Source: Burkholderiales bacterium
GTDB taxonomy: Bacteria; Pseudomonadota; Gammaproteobacteria; Burkholderiales; Burkholderiaceae_D
Direction: 5' to 3'
Assembly (NCBI GenBank): GCA_028868455.1
Contig: JAGWUK010000235.1
Location: 1 to 5,606 of the forward strand
DNA length: 5,606 nucleotides
Shown here: in pieces, positions 1 to 5,606 of the stretch
Layout of the letters: each line of letters opens with the position of its first letter
Numbering within the stretch: the stretch's first letter is position 1
Translations under genes and position numbers: made by a program
The notes under the pieces: generated by a model
What the model was told of the DNA's origin: nothing
Databases searched by the model: none
What the model saw: only the letters and a program-made list of their open reading frames with translations

Positions 1-621
1 GCTATTTTCTGCGGCAATTTTTTGTATCAACGCCGTCGCGAATGGGTAGTGCGTGCAGCCGAGCACGAGCGTATCGGCACCTTGCTCCAATAATGGCAGT
101 ACATATTGGCGTACCAGCGCGACCGTTTTGGCGGAGCGTAACTCACCTTTTTCAATCTGGTTCGCCAGGCCGATACATGCGCTGGAAATGAAGCTTACGC
201 CGGTTTCTTGTGTGAGTTGGGCGCTCAGCATGCGGAATTTTTCGCTTTGCAGCGTGGCCTGCGTGGCAAGCACGCCAACAATTTTACTTTTGGTCTGTTG
301 CGTTGCCGGTTTTAAGCCGGGCTCTATGCCGATGATGATCAAGGTCGGATAGCGTTGCCGCAGGACATGGATTGCTGCTGCCGTGGCTGTATTGCAGGCC
401 ACGACCAGAGCTTTGATATTTTGCGTCACCAGAAAATCGGCGACGGCCAGACAGCGTGCGATGATGGCCGACTCCGGCTTGTCTCCATACGGAGCAAAGC
501 CGGAATCGGCAAAGTACAGCAGCGATTCATTGGGCAAACAACGCCGGATATGCTGCAGTACCGATAGCCCGCCGATACCAGAGTCAAATACGCCGACTGG
601 CGCATAACGATCAAACTTCAT
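1..621 (-). CDS. murI: Glutamate racemase (partial, C-terminus cut by window edge)
   Basis: Interconverts L- and D-glutamate in the cytoplasm without a cofactor, supplying D-Glu for peptidoglycan precursors. The visible 207 codons show the Asp/Glu racemase signatures in order: VFDSGIGGLSVL (residues 11-22, with the D13/S14 substrate-binding pair), the APYGDK loop (43-48), VACNTATA with the first catalytic cysteine C76, and LGCTHYPF with the second catalytic cysteine C189 followed by T190/H191. Both acid/base cysteines are therefore present. The family is usually about 260-285 residues, so roughly the last quarter lies outside the window. ATG at 621 is chosen because the DSG motif then sits about 12 residues in, as is normal. 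Its Shine-Dalgarno is poor (AAGGA about 15 nt upstream), and the start overlaps the stop of a ten-codon micro-ORF. It lies 33 bp after the fumarase stop, so cotranscription is likely. Identification is firm. Confidence 0.96.
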   Translation of the reverse strand, partial: MKFDRYAPVGVFDSGIGGLSVLQHIRRCLPNESLLYFADSGFAPYGDKPESAIIARCLAVADFLVTQNIKALVVACNTATAAAIHVLRQRYPTLIIIGIEPGLKPATQQTKSKIVGVLATQATLQSEKFRMLSAQLTQETGVSFISSACIGLANQIEKGELRSAKTVALVRQYVLPLLEQGADTLVLGCTHYPFATALIQKIAAENS

Positions 622-654
622 TGAGGCGTATTTGCATCCTTGGGCAGCATTGGA

Positions 655-2178
655 TTACGCAGCACCAACTGGAATGATGCCAATTTTCGCTTGCCATTCT
701 TTCGGGCCTGTATTGTGTACGGATGTGCCATTCGCGTCGACGGCCACTGTTACCGGCATATCAACGACATCAAATTCATAAATCGCTTCCATCCCCAGAT
801 CGGCAAAGCCAACGACTTTTGCAGACTTGATCGCCTTGGAAACCAGATACGCGGCACCGCCGACGGCCATCAGATAGGCAGACTGGTGCTTTTTAATGGA
901 TTCAATGGCAACCGGGCCACGTTCTGCTTTGCCGACCATGGAAATCAGGCCGGTTTTTTCCAGCATCATGTCAGTAAATTTATCCATACGCGTTGCTGTT
1001 GTCGGGCCTGCCGGTCCGACCGCTTCATCGCGTACCGGATCAACCGGACCAACGTAGTAGATGACGCGATTGGTGAAATCGACCGGCAGAGGCTCACCTT
1101 TTGCCAGCATATCCTGAATGCGTTTATGCGCCGCATCGCGACCAGTCAGCATTTTGCCGTTCAACAGTAAAGTCTGGCCTGGTTTCCAGGAGGCGACTTC
1201 TTCCTTGGTCAGTGTGTTGAGATCAATGCGCTTGGATTTTTCTGTGTCTGGTGTCCAGCTGACATTTGGCCAGTCAGACAGTTTTGGCGGCTCGATATAG
1301 CTAGGGCCGGAGCCGTCCAGCACGAAATGTCCGTGACGTGTTGCTGCACAGTTCGGGATCATGGCAACTGGCTTGGAAGCAGCATGTGTCGGGTACATAT
1401 TGATCTTAACGTCAAGCACTGTTGTCAGGCCACCGAGACCCTGGGCGCCGATGCCGAGCGCGTTGATTTTGTCGCAGAGTTCTATCCGCAATTCTTCGGT
1501 CTTGTTTTGTGGGCCGCGCTGTTTGAGTTCATACATATCGATGTCGTCCATCAAGGACTCTTTGGCCATCAACATTGCTTTTTCAGCCGTTCCGCCTATG
1601 CCTATCCCCAGCATGCCAGGCGGACACCATCCTGCACCCATCGTCGGTACGGTTTTCATGACCCAGTCAATCAGCGAATCCGATGGATTCAGCATCACGA
1701 ACTTGGTTTTGTTTTCCGAACCGCCGCCTTTGGCCGCGACTTTGACGTCTACCGTGTTGCCGGGAACGAGTTCCATGTGCACGACAGCTGGCGTATTGTC
1801 TTTGGTGTTCTTGCGTTCAAATTGCGGATCAGCAACGATAGAGGCACGCAGCTTGTTGTCAGGATTGTTGTAGCCGCGGCGAACGCCTTCATTCACGGCA
1901 TCAATGATGGAACCAGAAAAACCTTCGAAGCGCACACCCATGCCGATCTTCAGGAAGACATTGACGATGCCGGTATCCTGGCAGATCGGGCGGCGCCCTT
2001 CGGCGCACATGCGCGAGTTGGTCAGAATTTGTGCGATTGCATCTTTGGCTGCCGGGCTTTGTTCAGCTTCATAAGCGCGTGCCAGATGGGCGATGTAATC
2101 GGCGGGATGATAATAGCTGATGTATTGCAGCGCGGCGGCTACGGATTCGATCAGATCGTCTTGCTTGATGACTGTCAT
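655..2178 (-). CDS. fumA: Class I (4Fe-4S) fumarate hydratase, single chain
   Basis: Catalyses reversible hydration of fumarate to L-malate in the TCA cycle; a cytosolic, oxygen-sensitive dehydratase. The 507 residues contain the alpha domain (about 1-290) and beta domain (about 330-507) fused in one chain, as in E. coli FumA/FumB and eukaryotic class I enzymes, not the split two-subunit form. Cluster ligands are recognisable as C66 (RRPICQDTG), C185 (GWCPPGMLG) and C277 (IPNCAATRHGH). The 119- and 92-residue spacing is close to that of E. coli FumA. Expected catalytic residues are present by motif alignment: D68, H265, R347 (LTGRDAAH), T393/R397 (GPTTATRMD) and K417 (MVGKAERG). It is about 40 residues shorter than FumA at the N-terminus. 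ATG 2178 has a weak AAGAG seven bases upstream. It lies 33 bp downstream of the UPF0114 gene and upstream of murI. The family call is secure; choosing between the fumA and fumB symbols is a matter of convention, and no class II fumC is visible here. Confidence 0.96.
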   Translation of the reverse strand: MTVIKQDDLIESVAAALQYISYYHPADYIAHLARAYEAEQSPAAKDAIAQILTNSRMCAEGRRPICQDTGIVNVFLKIGMGVRFEGFSGSIIDAVNEGVRRGYNNPDNKLRASIVADPQFERKNTKDNTPAVVHMELVPGNTVDVKVAAKGGGSENKTKFVMLNPSDSLIDWVMKTVPTMGAGWCPPGMLGIGIGGTAEKAMLMAKESLMDDIDMYELKQRGPQNKTEELRIELCDKINALGIGAQGLGGLTTVLDVKINMYPTHAASKPVAMIPNCAATRHGHFVLDGSGPSYIEPPKLSDWPNVSWTPDTEKSKRIDLNTLTKEEVASWKPGQTLLLNGKMLTGRDAAHKRIQDMLAKGEPLPVDFTNRVIYYVGPVDPVRDEAVGPAGPTTATRMDKFTDMMLEKTGLISMVGKAERGPVAIESIKKHQSAYLMAVGGAAYLVSKAIKSAKVVGFADLGMEAIYEFDVVDMPVTVAVDANGTSVHNTGPKEWQAKIGIIPVGAA

Positions 2179-2211
2179 GATGTGGCTCTTGGCTAAGGGA
2201 AAAAAGTCTGA

Positions 2212-2811
2212 TTAATGACTGCCGGCTTCTTTTTGCGTACGCGTAACGATTTGGTCGCAATAGGCAATGGCAAGTGCGGATAACAAAAATGTGATGTGTA
2301 TGCCGGTTTGTGCAACCAGGGCTTTGACATCGTACATATTGGCGTTAATAAAAGTCTTTAACAAATGAATGGATGAAATACCGATGATGGCCATCGCCAG
2401 TTTGACTTTCAATACTGAGGCGTTGACATGCGACAACCATTCTGGTTGATCCGGATGTCCCTCGAGGCCGAGGCGGGAGACAAATGTTTCATACCCGCCG
2501 ACGATGACCATGATCAATAAATTGGAAATCATGACGACGTCAATCAGTCCCAGCACCACCAGCATGATGGTGGTTTCGGTCAGTTTGCTCGGTTTTTCAG
2601 CGCCGACCGCAACAGCATCGAGGATATGTTGTAACGCCGCCTGATTGCCAATTGCTGCGCCGATCAGGTCGCTCAGTTCTACCCAGAAATGATAAACATA
2701 AACGCCTTGTGCCAGTATCAGTCCAAGGTATAGCGGGAGTTGCAGCCAGCGACTGAAGAAGATCAAACTGGCGAGAGGGGAAAGTTTCTGTGGTGCGTCT
2801 TGCTTTGACAT
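2212..2811 (-). CDS. yqhA: UPF0114 / YqhA-family inner-membrane protein (TIGR00645-like)
   Basis: Predicted four-helix inner-membrane protein of the UPF0114 family; no biochemical function is established that I know of. The match to E. coli YqhA is visible along the chain: [15 protein letters not shown] (20-34), [27 protein letters not shown] split across 88-114, the ISSIHLL segment (145-151), and [16 protein letters not shown] (171-186). Hydrophobic segments fall at about 24-43, 80-105, 136-157 and 168-187. At 199 residues it is longer than YqhA (about 164), mainly through an N-terminal extension and a longer first periplasmic/cytoplasmic loop (about 44-79). I chose ATG 2811 because AAGAA lies six bases upstream; the in-frame TTG at 2817 sits directly against that sequence and is less likely. 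It is first in the leftward operon, 33 bp ahead of fumarase. Membership in the family is confident; any role in the TCA cycle would be guesswork. Confidence 0.92.
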   Translation of the reverse strand: MSKQDAPQKLSPLASLIFFSRWLQLPLYLGLILAQGVYVYHFWVELSDLIGAAIGNQAALQHILDAVAVGAEKPSKLTETTIMLVVLGLIDVVMISNLLIMVIVGGYETFVSRLGLEGHPDQPEWLSHVNASVLKVKLAMAIIGISSIHLLKTFINANMYDVKALVAQTGIHITFLLSALAIAYCDQIVTRTQKEAGSH

Positions 2812-2856
2812 GGGCAATTCTTATGAATGATTTCAGCGGCTATTGCGGAAGCCAAT

Positions 2857-2862
2857 ATTTTA
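2857..2862 (-). promoter_or_regulatory. Possible -10 element for the yqhA-fum-murI operon
   Basis: Read on the minus strand this is TAAAAT, five of six matches to TATAAT, and would place a transcript start about 40 nt before the yqhA ATG. No good -35 lies 16-18 bp upstream (GCACCC/TGCACC region), and there is no extended TGn. The call rests on one hexamer plus position, so it is weak. Confidence 0.25.
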
Positions 2863-3116
2863 CACGTAGCCAGCCTTCCGGGTGCAGCGACGTCGTCGCA
2901 AAGTTTCGCTATACGTAAGGGTTAAGTAAGGCTCTGCCACTATGTTATCGTCTATCGTTAATGATAAATAGGACAGACGCAGATTCGCCGCAGGCGCGTT
3001 ATGGTTCCTCGCCATACGATGTGTACGGTTTTCATCACCATGCCTTGCCGGAACATTTTTGCGTTAATCCTCTTAGCACTGTCAGTTATCATTATGACCT
3101 TTCACTAAAACAAGCC

Positions 3117-3120
3117 GGAG
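3117..3120 (+). promoter_or_regulatory. acs ribosome binding site
   Basis: GGAG lies six bases (acaatc) upstream of the ATG at 3127, an ideal spacing, and fixes this start. No in-frame alternative upstream is better. Confidence 0.85.
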
Positions 3121-3126
3121 ACAATC

Positions 3127-5109
3127 ATGTCAGACCTCGAAAGCATTAAAGCCGAATCACGCATATTCCCACCGCCAGCAGCGTTTGCTGCGAATGCCAC
3201 GATTTCTGGCATGGATGCCTATTACGCGTTGTGCAAAGAGGCGGAACAAGATTACGAAGGGTTCTGGGCAAAACTGGCACGCGAAAATCTGTACTGGAAA
3301 AAGCCTTTTACCAACACGCTCGATGAGTCTGACGCGCCGTTTTATAAATGGTTTGATGACGGATTGCTCAACGTTTCCTATAACTGCCTCGACGTCAACC
3401 TGCAAAAAGGTCATGGCGAAAAAGTCGCCGTGATTTTTGAGGCAGATGGCGGCGAAGTGACAAAGGTGACGTATAACGAGTTGTATAAAAAGGTTTGTCA
3501 TTTCGCGAATGGCCTGAAGTCGCTGGGGATCACGAAAGGTGATCGCGTCGTCATTTACATGCCTATGTCGGTCGAAGGCGTGGTGGCAATGCAGGCGTGC
3601 GCGCGGATAGGTGCAACGCATTCAGTAGTCTTTGGCGGTTTTTCAGCAAAATCCTTGCAGGAACGTATTGTTGACGTTGGCGCTGTCGCTGTCATAACTG
3701 CGGATGAACAAGTGCGGGGCGGCAAGCATTTGCCTTTGAAGGCGATTGTGGACGAGGCGCTGGCACTGGGCGACTGTGAAAAAGTGAAGAATGTCGTCAT
3801 CTATAAGCGTACCGGTGGCAACATCAACGTGGTCGCGGGGCGCGATCTCTGGATGCATGACCTGGTTGCCAATCAGGCAGACGACTGCGAACCAGAATGG
3901 GTCAGCGCTGAACATCCTTTATTTATTTTGTACACATCCGGCTCAACCGGCAAACCTAAAGGTGTGCAGCATTCGTCAGGCGGCTATTTGCTGTGGGCCA
4001 TACTGACAATGAAATGGACATTTGATATCAAGCCGGAAGACGTATTCTGGTGTACGGCCGATATCGGTTGGGTCACTGGTCATACGTATATCACTTACGG
4101 ACCGCTGGCCGTTGGTGCAACAGAAATCGTATTTGAAGGCATCCCTACTTTCCCGAATGCCAGCCGTTTCTGGAGCATGATAGAAAAACATAAAGCGACG
4201 ATTTTTTATACGGCACCGACGGCAATTCGCTCCCTGATCAAGGCGGCCGACGGCGATGCCAATGTGCATCCGGATAAATTCGATTTGTCGTCATTGCGTT
4301 TGCTCGGCTCTGTCGGTGAGCCGATTAATCCGGAAGCATGGATGTGGTACCACAATCATATCGGTCGCGGTAACTGCCCTATTGTGGACACGTTCTGGCA
4401 GACAGAAACTGGCGGACACATGATGACGCCGCTACCGGGAGCAACGCCTCTGGTGCCGGGTTCGTGCACCTTGCCTTTGCCGGGCATTATGTCCGCAATC
4501 GTGGATGAAACCGGGCACGATTTGCCAAACGGGCAGGGAGGCATTCTGGTTGTCAAACGGCCGTGGCCATCGATGATACGAACAATCTGGGGCGACCCTG
4601 AACGTTTTAAAAAGAGCTATTTCCCAGAAGAGTTTGGCGGAAAAATGTATCTGGCCGGTGATGGCGCTATCCGTAACAAGGAAACTGGCTACTTCACCAT
4701 TACCGGACGTATTGACGACGTGCTGAATGTCTCCGGACATCGCATGGGAACGATGGAAATTGAATCTGCTCTGGTTGCTAATCCTTTGGTGGCGGAAGCC
4801 GCCGTCGTCGGCAAGCCAGACGATACAACCGGTGAAGCCATTTGCGCTTTTGTCGTGTTGAAGCGCGCACGTCCAGTGGGCGATGAAGCCAAACAGATTG
4901 CGACAGAATTGCGTAATTGGGTTGCCAAAGAAATTGGACCAATTGCCAAACCGAAGGAAATCCGTTTTGGCGATAATTTGCCGAAAACCCGGTCAGGCAA
5001 GATCATGCGTCGTTTGTTGCGTGTTCTGGCAAAAGGGGAGGAGATTACTCAAGACGTTTCAACCCTGGAAAATCCGGCAATTCTTGAGCAGCTGAAGCAG
5101 GCGCAATAA
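3127..5109 (+). CDS. acs: Acetyl-CoA synthetase (AMP-forming acetate-CoA ligase)
   Basis: Converts acetate, ATP and CoA to acetyl-CoA, AMP and PPi through an acetyl-adenylate, in the cytoplasm; this is the high-affinity route for acetate assimilation. The 660 residues match the usual full length (about 650). In order: the N-terminal Acs domain (about 30-95), the A3 P-loop [11 protein letters not shown] (269-279), the acetate pocket residues V316/T317, V396 and W424 (in [10 protein letters not shown]), A7 YLAGDGA with D512, the hinge region GRIDD with R528, GHR with R539, and the A10 motif [11 protein letters not shown] with catalytic K625. W424 corresponds to the tryptophan that limits the pocket to short acids, so acetate rather than a longer acid is the expected substrate. 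K625 matches the lysine that protein acetyltransferases switch off in Salmonella Acs. No acetyltransferase or deacetylase gene is in view. It is transcribed divergently from the fumarase operon and appears monocistronic, with a terminator about 210 bp downstream. Confidence 0.97.
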   Translation: MSDLESIKAESRIFPPPAAFAANATISGMDAYYALCKEAEQDYEGFWAKLARENLYWKKPFTNTLDESDAPFYKWFDDGLLNVSYNCLDVNLQKGHGEKVAVIFEADGGEVTKVTYNELYKKVCHFANGLKSLGITKGDRVVIYMPMSVEGVVAMQACARIGATHSVVFGGFSAKSLQERIVDVGAVAVITADEQVRGGKHLPLKAIVDEALALGDCEKVKNVVIYKRTGGNINVVAGRDLWMHDLVANQADDCEPEWVSAEHPLFILYTSGSTGKPKGVQHSSGGYLLWAILTMKWTFDIKPEDVFWCTADIGWVTGHTYITYGPLAVGATEIVFEGIPTFPNASRFWSMIEKHKATIFYTAPTAIRSLIKAADGDANVHPDKFDLSSLRLLGSVGEPINPEAWMWYHNHIGRGNCPIVDTFWQTETGGHMMTPLPGATPLVPGSCTLPLPGIMSAIVDETGHDLPNGQGGILVVKRPWPSMIRTIWGDPERFKKSYFPEEFGGKMYLAGDGAIRNKETGYFTITGRIDDVLNVSGHRMGTMEIESALVANPLVAEAAVVGKPDDTTGEAICAFVVLKRARPVGDEAKQIATELRNWVAKEIGPIAKPKEIRFGDNLPKTRSGKIMRRLLRVLAKGEEITQDVSTLENPAILEQLKQAQ

Positions 5110-5130
5110 GCTGGCGATGCACGTCAACAG

Positions 5131-5176
5131 GATGCGTGCATTCGGTCCAGATAAGTGATAGTGGACCGCACGCATC
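5131..5176 (+). repeat. Long bulged inverted repeat just after acs
   Basis: Left arm GATGCGTGC (5131-5139) plus GGTCCA (5144-5149) pairs perfectly with TGGACC plus GCACGCATC (5162-5176). That gives 15 pairs interrupted only by a four-base bulge (attc, 5140-5143), around a 12-base loop. No T-run follows, so it is not a standard intrinsic terminator. As RNA in the acs 3' region it could protect the mRNA end or act in Rho-linked termination. A second pairing, ATGCACG (5117-5123) with CGTGCAT (5135-5141), competes for the left arm. Confidence 0.75.
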
Positions 5177-5320
5177 GAAACTGCTTTCATCGCTACGGCC
5201 CGGTCAGGCATTCAGGCAGTATGTTGTCTGCTGGCGTAACGGATAAGGGGCGTTCCCTGAAACGCAAGCGAGGGTTTTGCCTCGTTGTAATGGTTTTGTG
5301 AGAATTCGGATAAACAATAT
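5177..5320 (+). other. Non-coding stretch between acs hairpin and terminator
   Basis: I see no gene with a ribosome binding site here. There is a small hairpin AGCGAGG/CCTCGTT (5267-5273 with 5280-5286, loop gttttg, one G-U pair). Upstream of it lies an overlapping GCGTT/AACGC pairing (5250-5254 with 5261-5265). A short tandem CAGGCA also occurs (around 5207-5220). It is most simply the acs 3' untranslated region, which would be long; a 3'-derived or independently transcribed small RNA ending at 5360 is possible but unsupported. Confidence 0.4.
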
Positions 5321-5360
5321 AAACGGCGTTGCAAGTTGCAACGCCGTTTTTGTTTTTTTT
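5321..5360 (+). terminator. Rho-independent terminator
   Basis: AAACGGCGTTGCAA (5321-5334) and TTGCAACGCCGTTT (5336-5349) form a near-perfect stem of about 13 pairs with a three-base loop. It is followed by T-rich sequence: TTTTT-G-TTTTTTTT through 5360. Orientation fits plus-strand transcription, ending the acs transcript about 210-250 nt past its stop codon. The left flank is AT-rich, so some activity on the minus strand is possible. Confidence 0.92.
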
Positions 5361-5432
5361 GGGGGGAGTGTGGTTGACGATGTCAAATCATTTGCGCGTG
5401 CCATTGAATGGATTGCATATTTTGTGAAATCC

Positions 5433-5452
5433 ATATACTCCGGTGAGTATAT
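5433..5452. repeat. Perfect inverted repeat, candidate operator
   Basis: ATATACTC (5433-5440) and GAGTATAT (5445-5452) are perfect inverted arms around CGGT. The right half-site recurs exactly at 5508-5515, and a degenerate form (GAGCGTATTA) is at 5473-5482. Repeated half-sites in an intergenic region fit a dimeric regulator site. It could instead be an RNA hairpin with a four-base loop, and the following TTTTC is too short for a good terminator. I cannot assign a regulator family. Confidence 0.55.
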
Positions 5453-5486
5453 TTTCAAGCCCATTTATTTTAGAGCGTATTAGGGG

Positions 5487-5505
5487 TATGTTTTTAAAAA
5501 ACATA
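5487..5505. repeat. A/T-rich palindrome
   Basis: TATGTTTTT (5487-5495) and AAAAACATA (5497-5505) are perfect inverted arms around one A. It is two opposed homopolymer runs with specific ends, so it may bend DNA or bind a regulator; a chance origin in AT-rich sequence is not excluded. Confidence 0.5.
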
Positions 5506-5510
5506 GGGAG

Positions 5511-5516
5511 TATATT
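5511..5516 (+). promoter_or_regulatory. Possible -10 element of a rightward promoter
   Basis: TATATT matches TATAAT at five of six positions and overlaps the GAGTATAT repeat at 5508-5515, which would suit repression or regulator contact. No good -35 hexamer lies 16-18 bp upstream, because that position falls in the A/T palindrome. The start site would be near 5522. Weak on its own, stronger with the downstream Shine-Dalgarno. Confidence 0.3.
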
Positions 5517-5524
5517 AAAAGCAC

Positions 5525-5557
5525 GAATTCTTGGCAGGCAATGCCGTTGCCAAATTC
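5525..5557 (+). other. Imperfect hairpin in presumptive 5' leader
   Basis: GAATT (5525-5529) plus TGGCA (5532-5536) pair with TGCCA plus AATTC (5548-5557), leaving a two-base bulge (ct). A GGC/GCC pairing can form in the loop (5537-5539 with 5543-5545). It would sit at the very start of a transcript from the candidate promoter and could stabilise the leader. No known riboswitch pattern is recognised. Confidence 0.45.
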
Positions 5558-5594
5558 CCGCCTTCAAAGAAGATGTGTCTGCTTTTTCTGATGT

Positions 5595-5599
5595 GGAGG
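5595..5599 (+). promoter_or_regulatory. Strong Shine-Dalgarno at the right edge
   Basis: GGAGG is followed by seven bases (cgaactt) to the end of the window, so a start codon at or just after 5607 would be ideally spaced. Whether a start codon follows cannot be seen. Confidence 0.5.
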
Positions 5600-5606
5600 C
5601 GAACTT

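Larger units (their letters stand above)
2812..3126. promoter_or_regulatory. Divergent intergenic region between yqhA-fum-murI and acs
   Basis: These 315 bp carry the 5' ends of two divergent units, so both promoters are expected here. I see no hexamer pair close to the sigma70 consensus for acs. Visible structure includes an imperfect 12-bp palindrome around TTAA (2954-2965, ATCGTTAATGAT), within TTATC (2945-2949) and GATAA (2963-2967) in inverted orientation. There is also a GCGAC-gtc-GTCGC inverted repeat (2887-2899) and a small TATGG/CCATA hairpin (3000-3016). These may be regulator sites or chance. No credible gene lies here: the 62-codon frame beginning at 2961 has no Shine-Dalgarno and overlaps the acs start. 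Confidence 0.6.
5361..5606 (+). promoter_or_regulatory. AT-rich intergenic region, probable upstream region of a gene beyond the window
   Basis: No coding frame here is convincing; the short frames on either strand lack ribosome binding sites or run through the terminator palindrome. The segment is visibly more AT-rich than the genes to its left. It contains repeated GAGTATAT half-sites, an A/T palindrome, a possible -10 hexamer, a leader-like hairpin and a strong Shine-Dalgarno at the end. The arrangement suggests control sequence for a rightward gene starting just outside the window; that gene cannot be named from here. Confidence 0.5.

Noticed and set aside
1327..2196. 289-codon open frame on the plus strand opposite fumarase
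   Set aside because: It lies wholly antisense to the clearly identified fumarase, has no recognisable domain, and is rich in residues typical of antisense reading. Other frames inside murI, fum and acs were dismissed on the same grounds.
2812..2817. TTG at 2817 as the start of the UPF0114 gene
   Set aside because: The only Shine-Dalgarno-like AAGAA abuts this TTG, whereas it is properly spaced for the ATG at 2811, two codons later.
3045..3064. sigma54 (-24/-12) promoter for acs in TTGCCGGAACATTTTTGCGT
   Set aside because: The GG and GC doublets are nine bases apart instead of the required ten, and the -24 side does not match TGGCAC.
2961..3149. 62-codon plus-strand frame upstream of acs as a leader peptide
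   Set aside because: No Shine-Dalgarno precedes its ATG, composition is not protein-like, and it overlaps the acs ATG in another frame although acs has its own well-placed GGAG.
5131..5176. Insertion-sequence or attachment-site remnant
   Set aside because: There is no transposase fragment, target duplication or flanking repeat; the inverted repeat is better explained as an RNA hairpin.
5374..5386. TTGAC-gat-GTCAA as an FNR/ANR-type site
   Set aside because: Those regulators use TTGAT-N4-ATCAA; here the spacer is three and the half-sites differ. It is a short palindrome that could be chance.
5204..5464. 86-codon minus-strand frame and the overlapping 68-codon plus-strand frame (5277-5483)
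   Set aside because: Both read through the intrinsic terminator palindrome and T/G homopolymers, lack ribosome binding sites and show no family resemblance.

Overview
The window looks like ordinary chromosome from a betaproteobacterium. I favour Burkholderiales, possibly Oxalobacteraceae (Herminiimonas/Janthinobacterium/Herbaspirillum-like), judging from the style of the acetyl-CoA synthetase, the 507-residue single-chain class I fumarase and the moderate GC content. This is recognition by eye, not a database search. I see no insertion sequence, CRISPR array, tRNA, rRNA or phage gene.

Layout. Three genes run leftward on the minus strand as a probable operon: a UPF0114/YqhA-family membrane protein (2212-2811), a class I iron-sulfur fumarate hydratase (655-2178) and glutamate racemase murI (621 down to the window edge, C-terminus missing). 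The two gaps between them are each about 33 bp. A divergent intergenic region of 315 bp (2812-3126) separates this operon from acs, acetyl-CoA synthetase, on the plus strand (3127-5109). Downstream of acs are 497 bp without a convincing gene (5110-5606). This stretch holds a long bulged inverted repeat just after acs, a textbook intrinsic terminator at 5321-5360, and then an AT-rich segment. That segment contains a perfect inverted repeat, further copies of its half-site, a possible -10 element, a leader-like hairpin and a strong Shine-Dalgarno sequence whose start codon would fall just beyond the window.

How the genes relate. Acs activates acetate to acetyl-CoA, which feeds the TCA cycle; fumarase is a TCA-cycle enzyme. 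Divergent placement around one control region would allow coordinated control of acetate use and the cycle, but that is inference. MurI supplies D-glutamate for peptidoglycan and appears to be a housekeeping passenger of the operon. The UPF0114 protein has no established function.

I found no strong evidence of an undescribed multi-gene system. The most interesting unexplained sequence is non-coding: the alternative hairpins in the acs 3' region and the repeat-bearing presumptive promoter/leader at the right edge.
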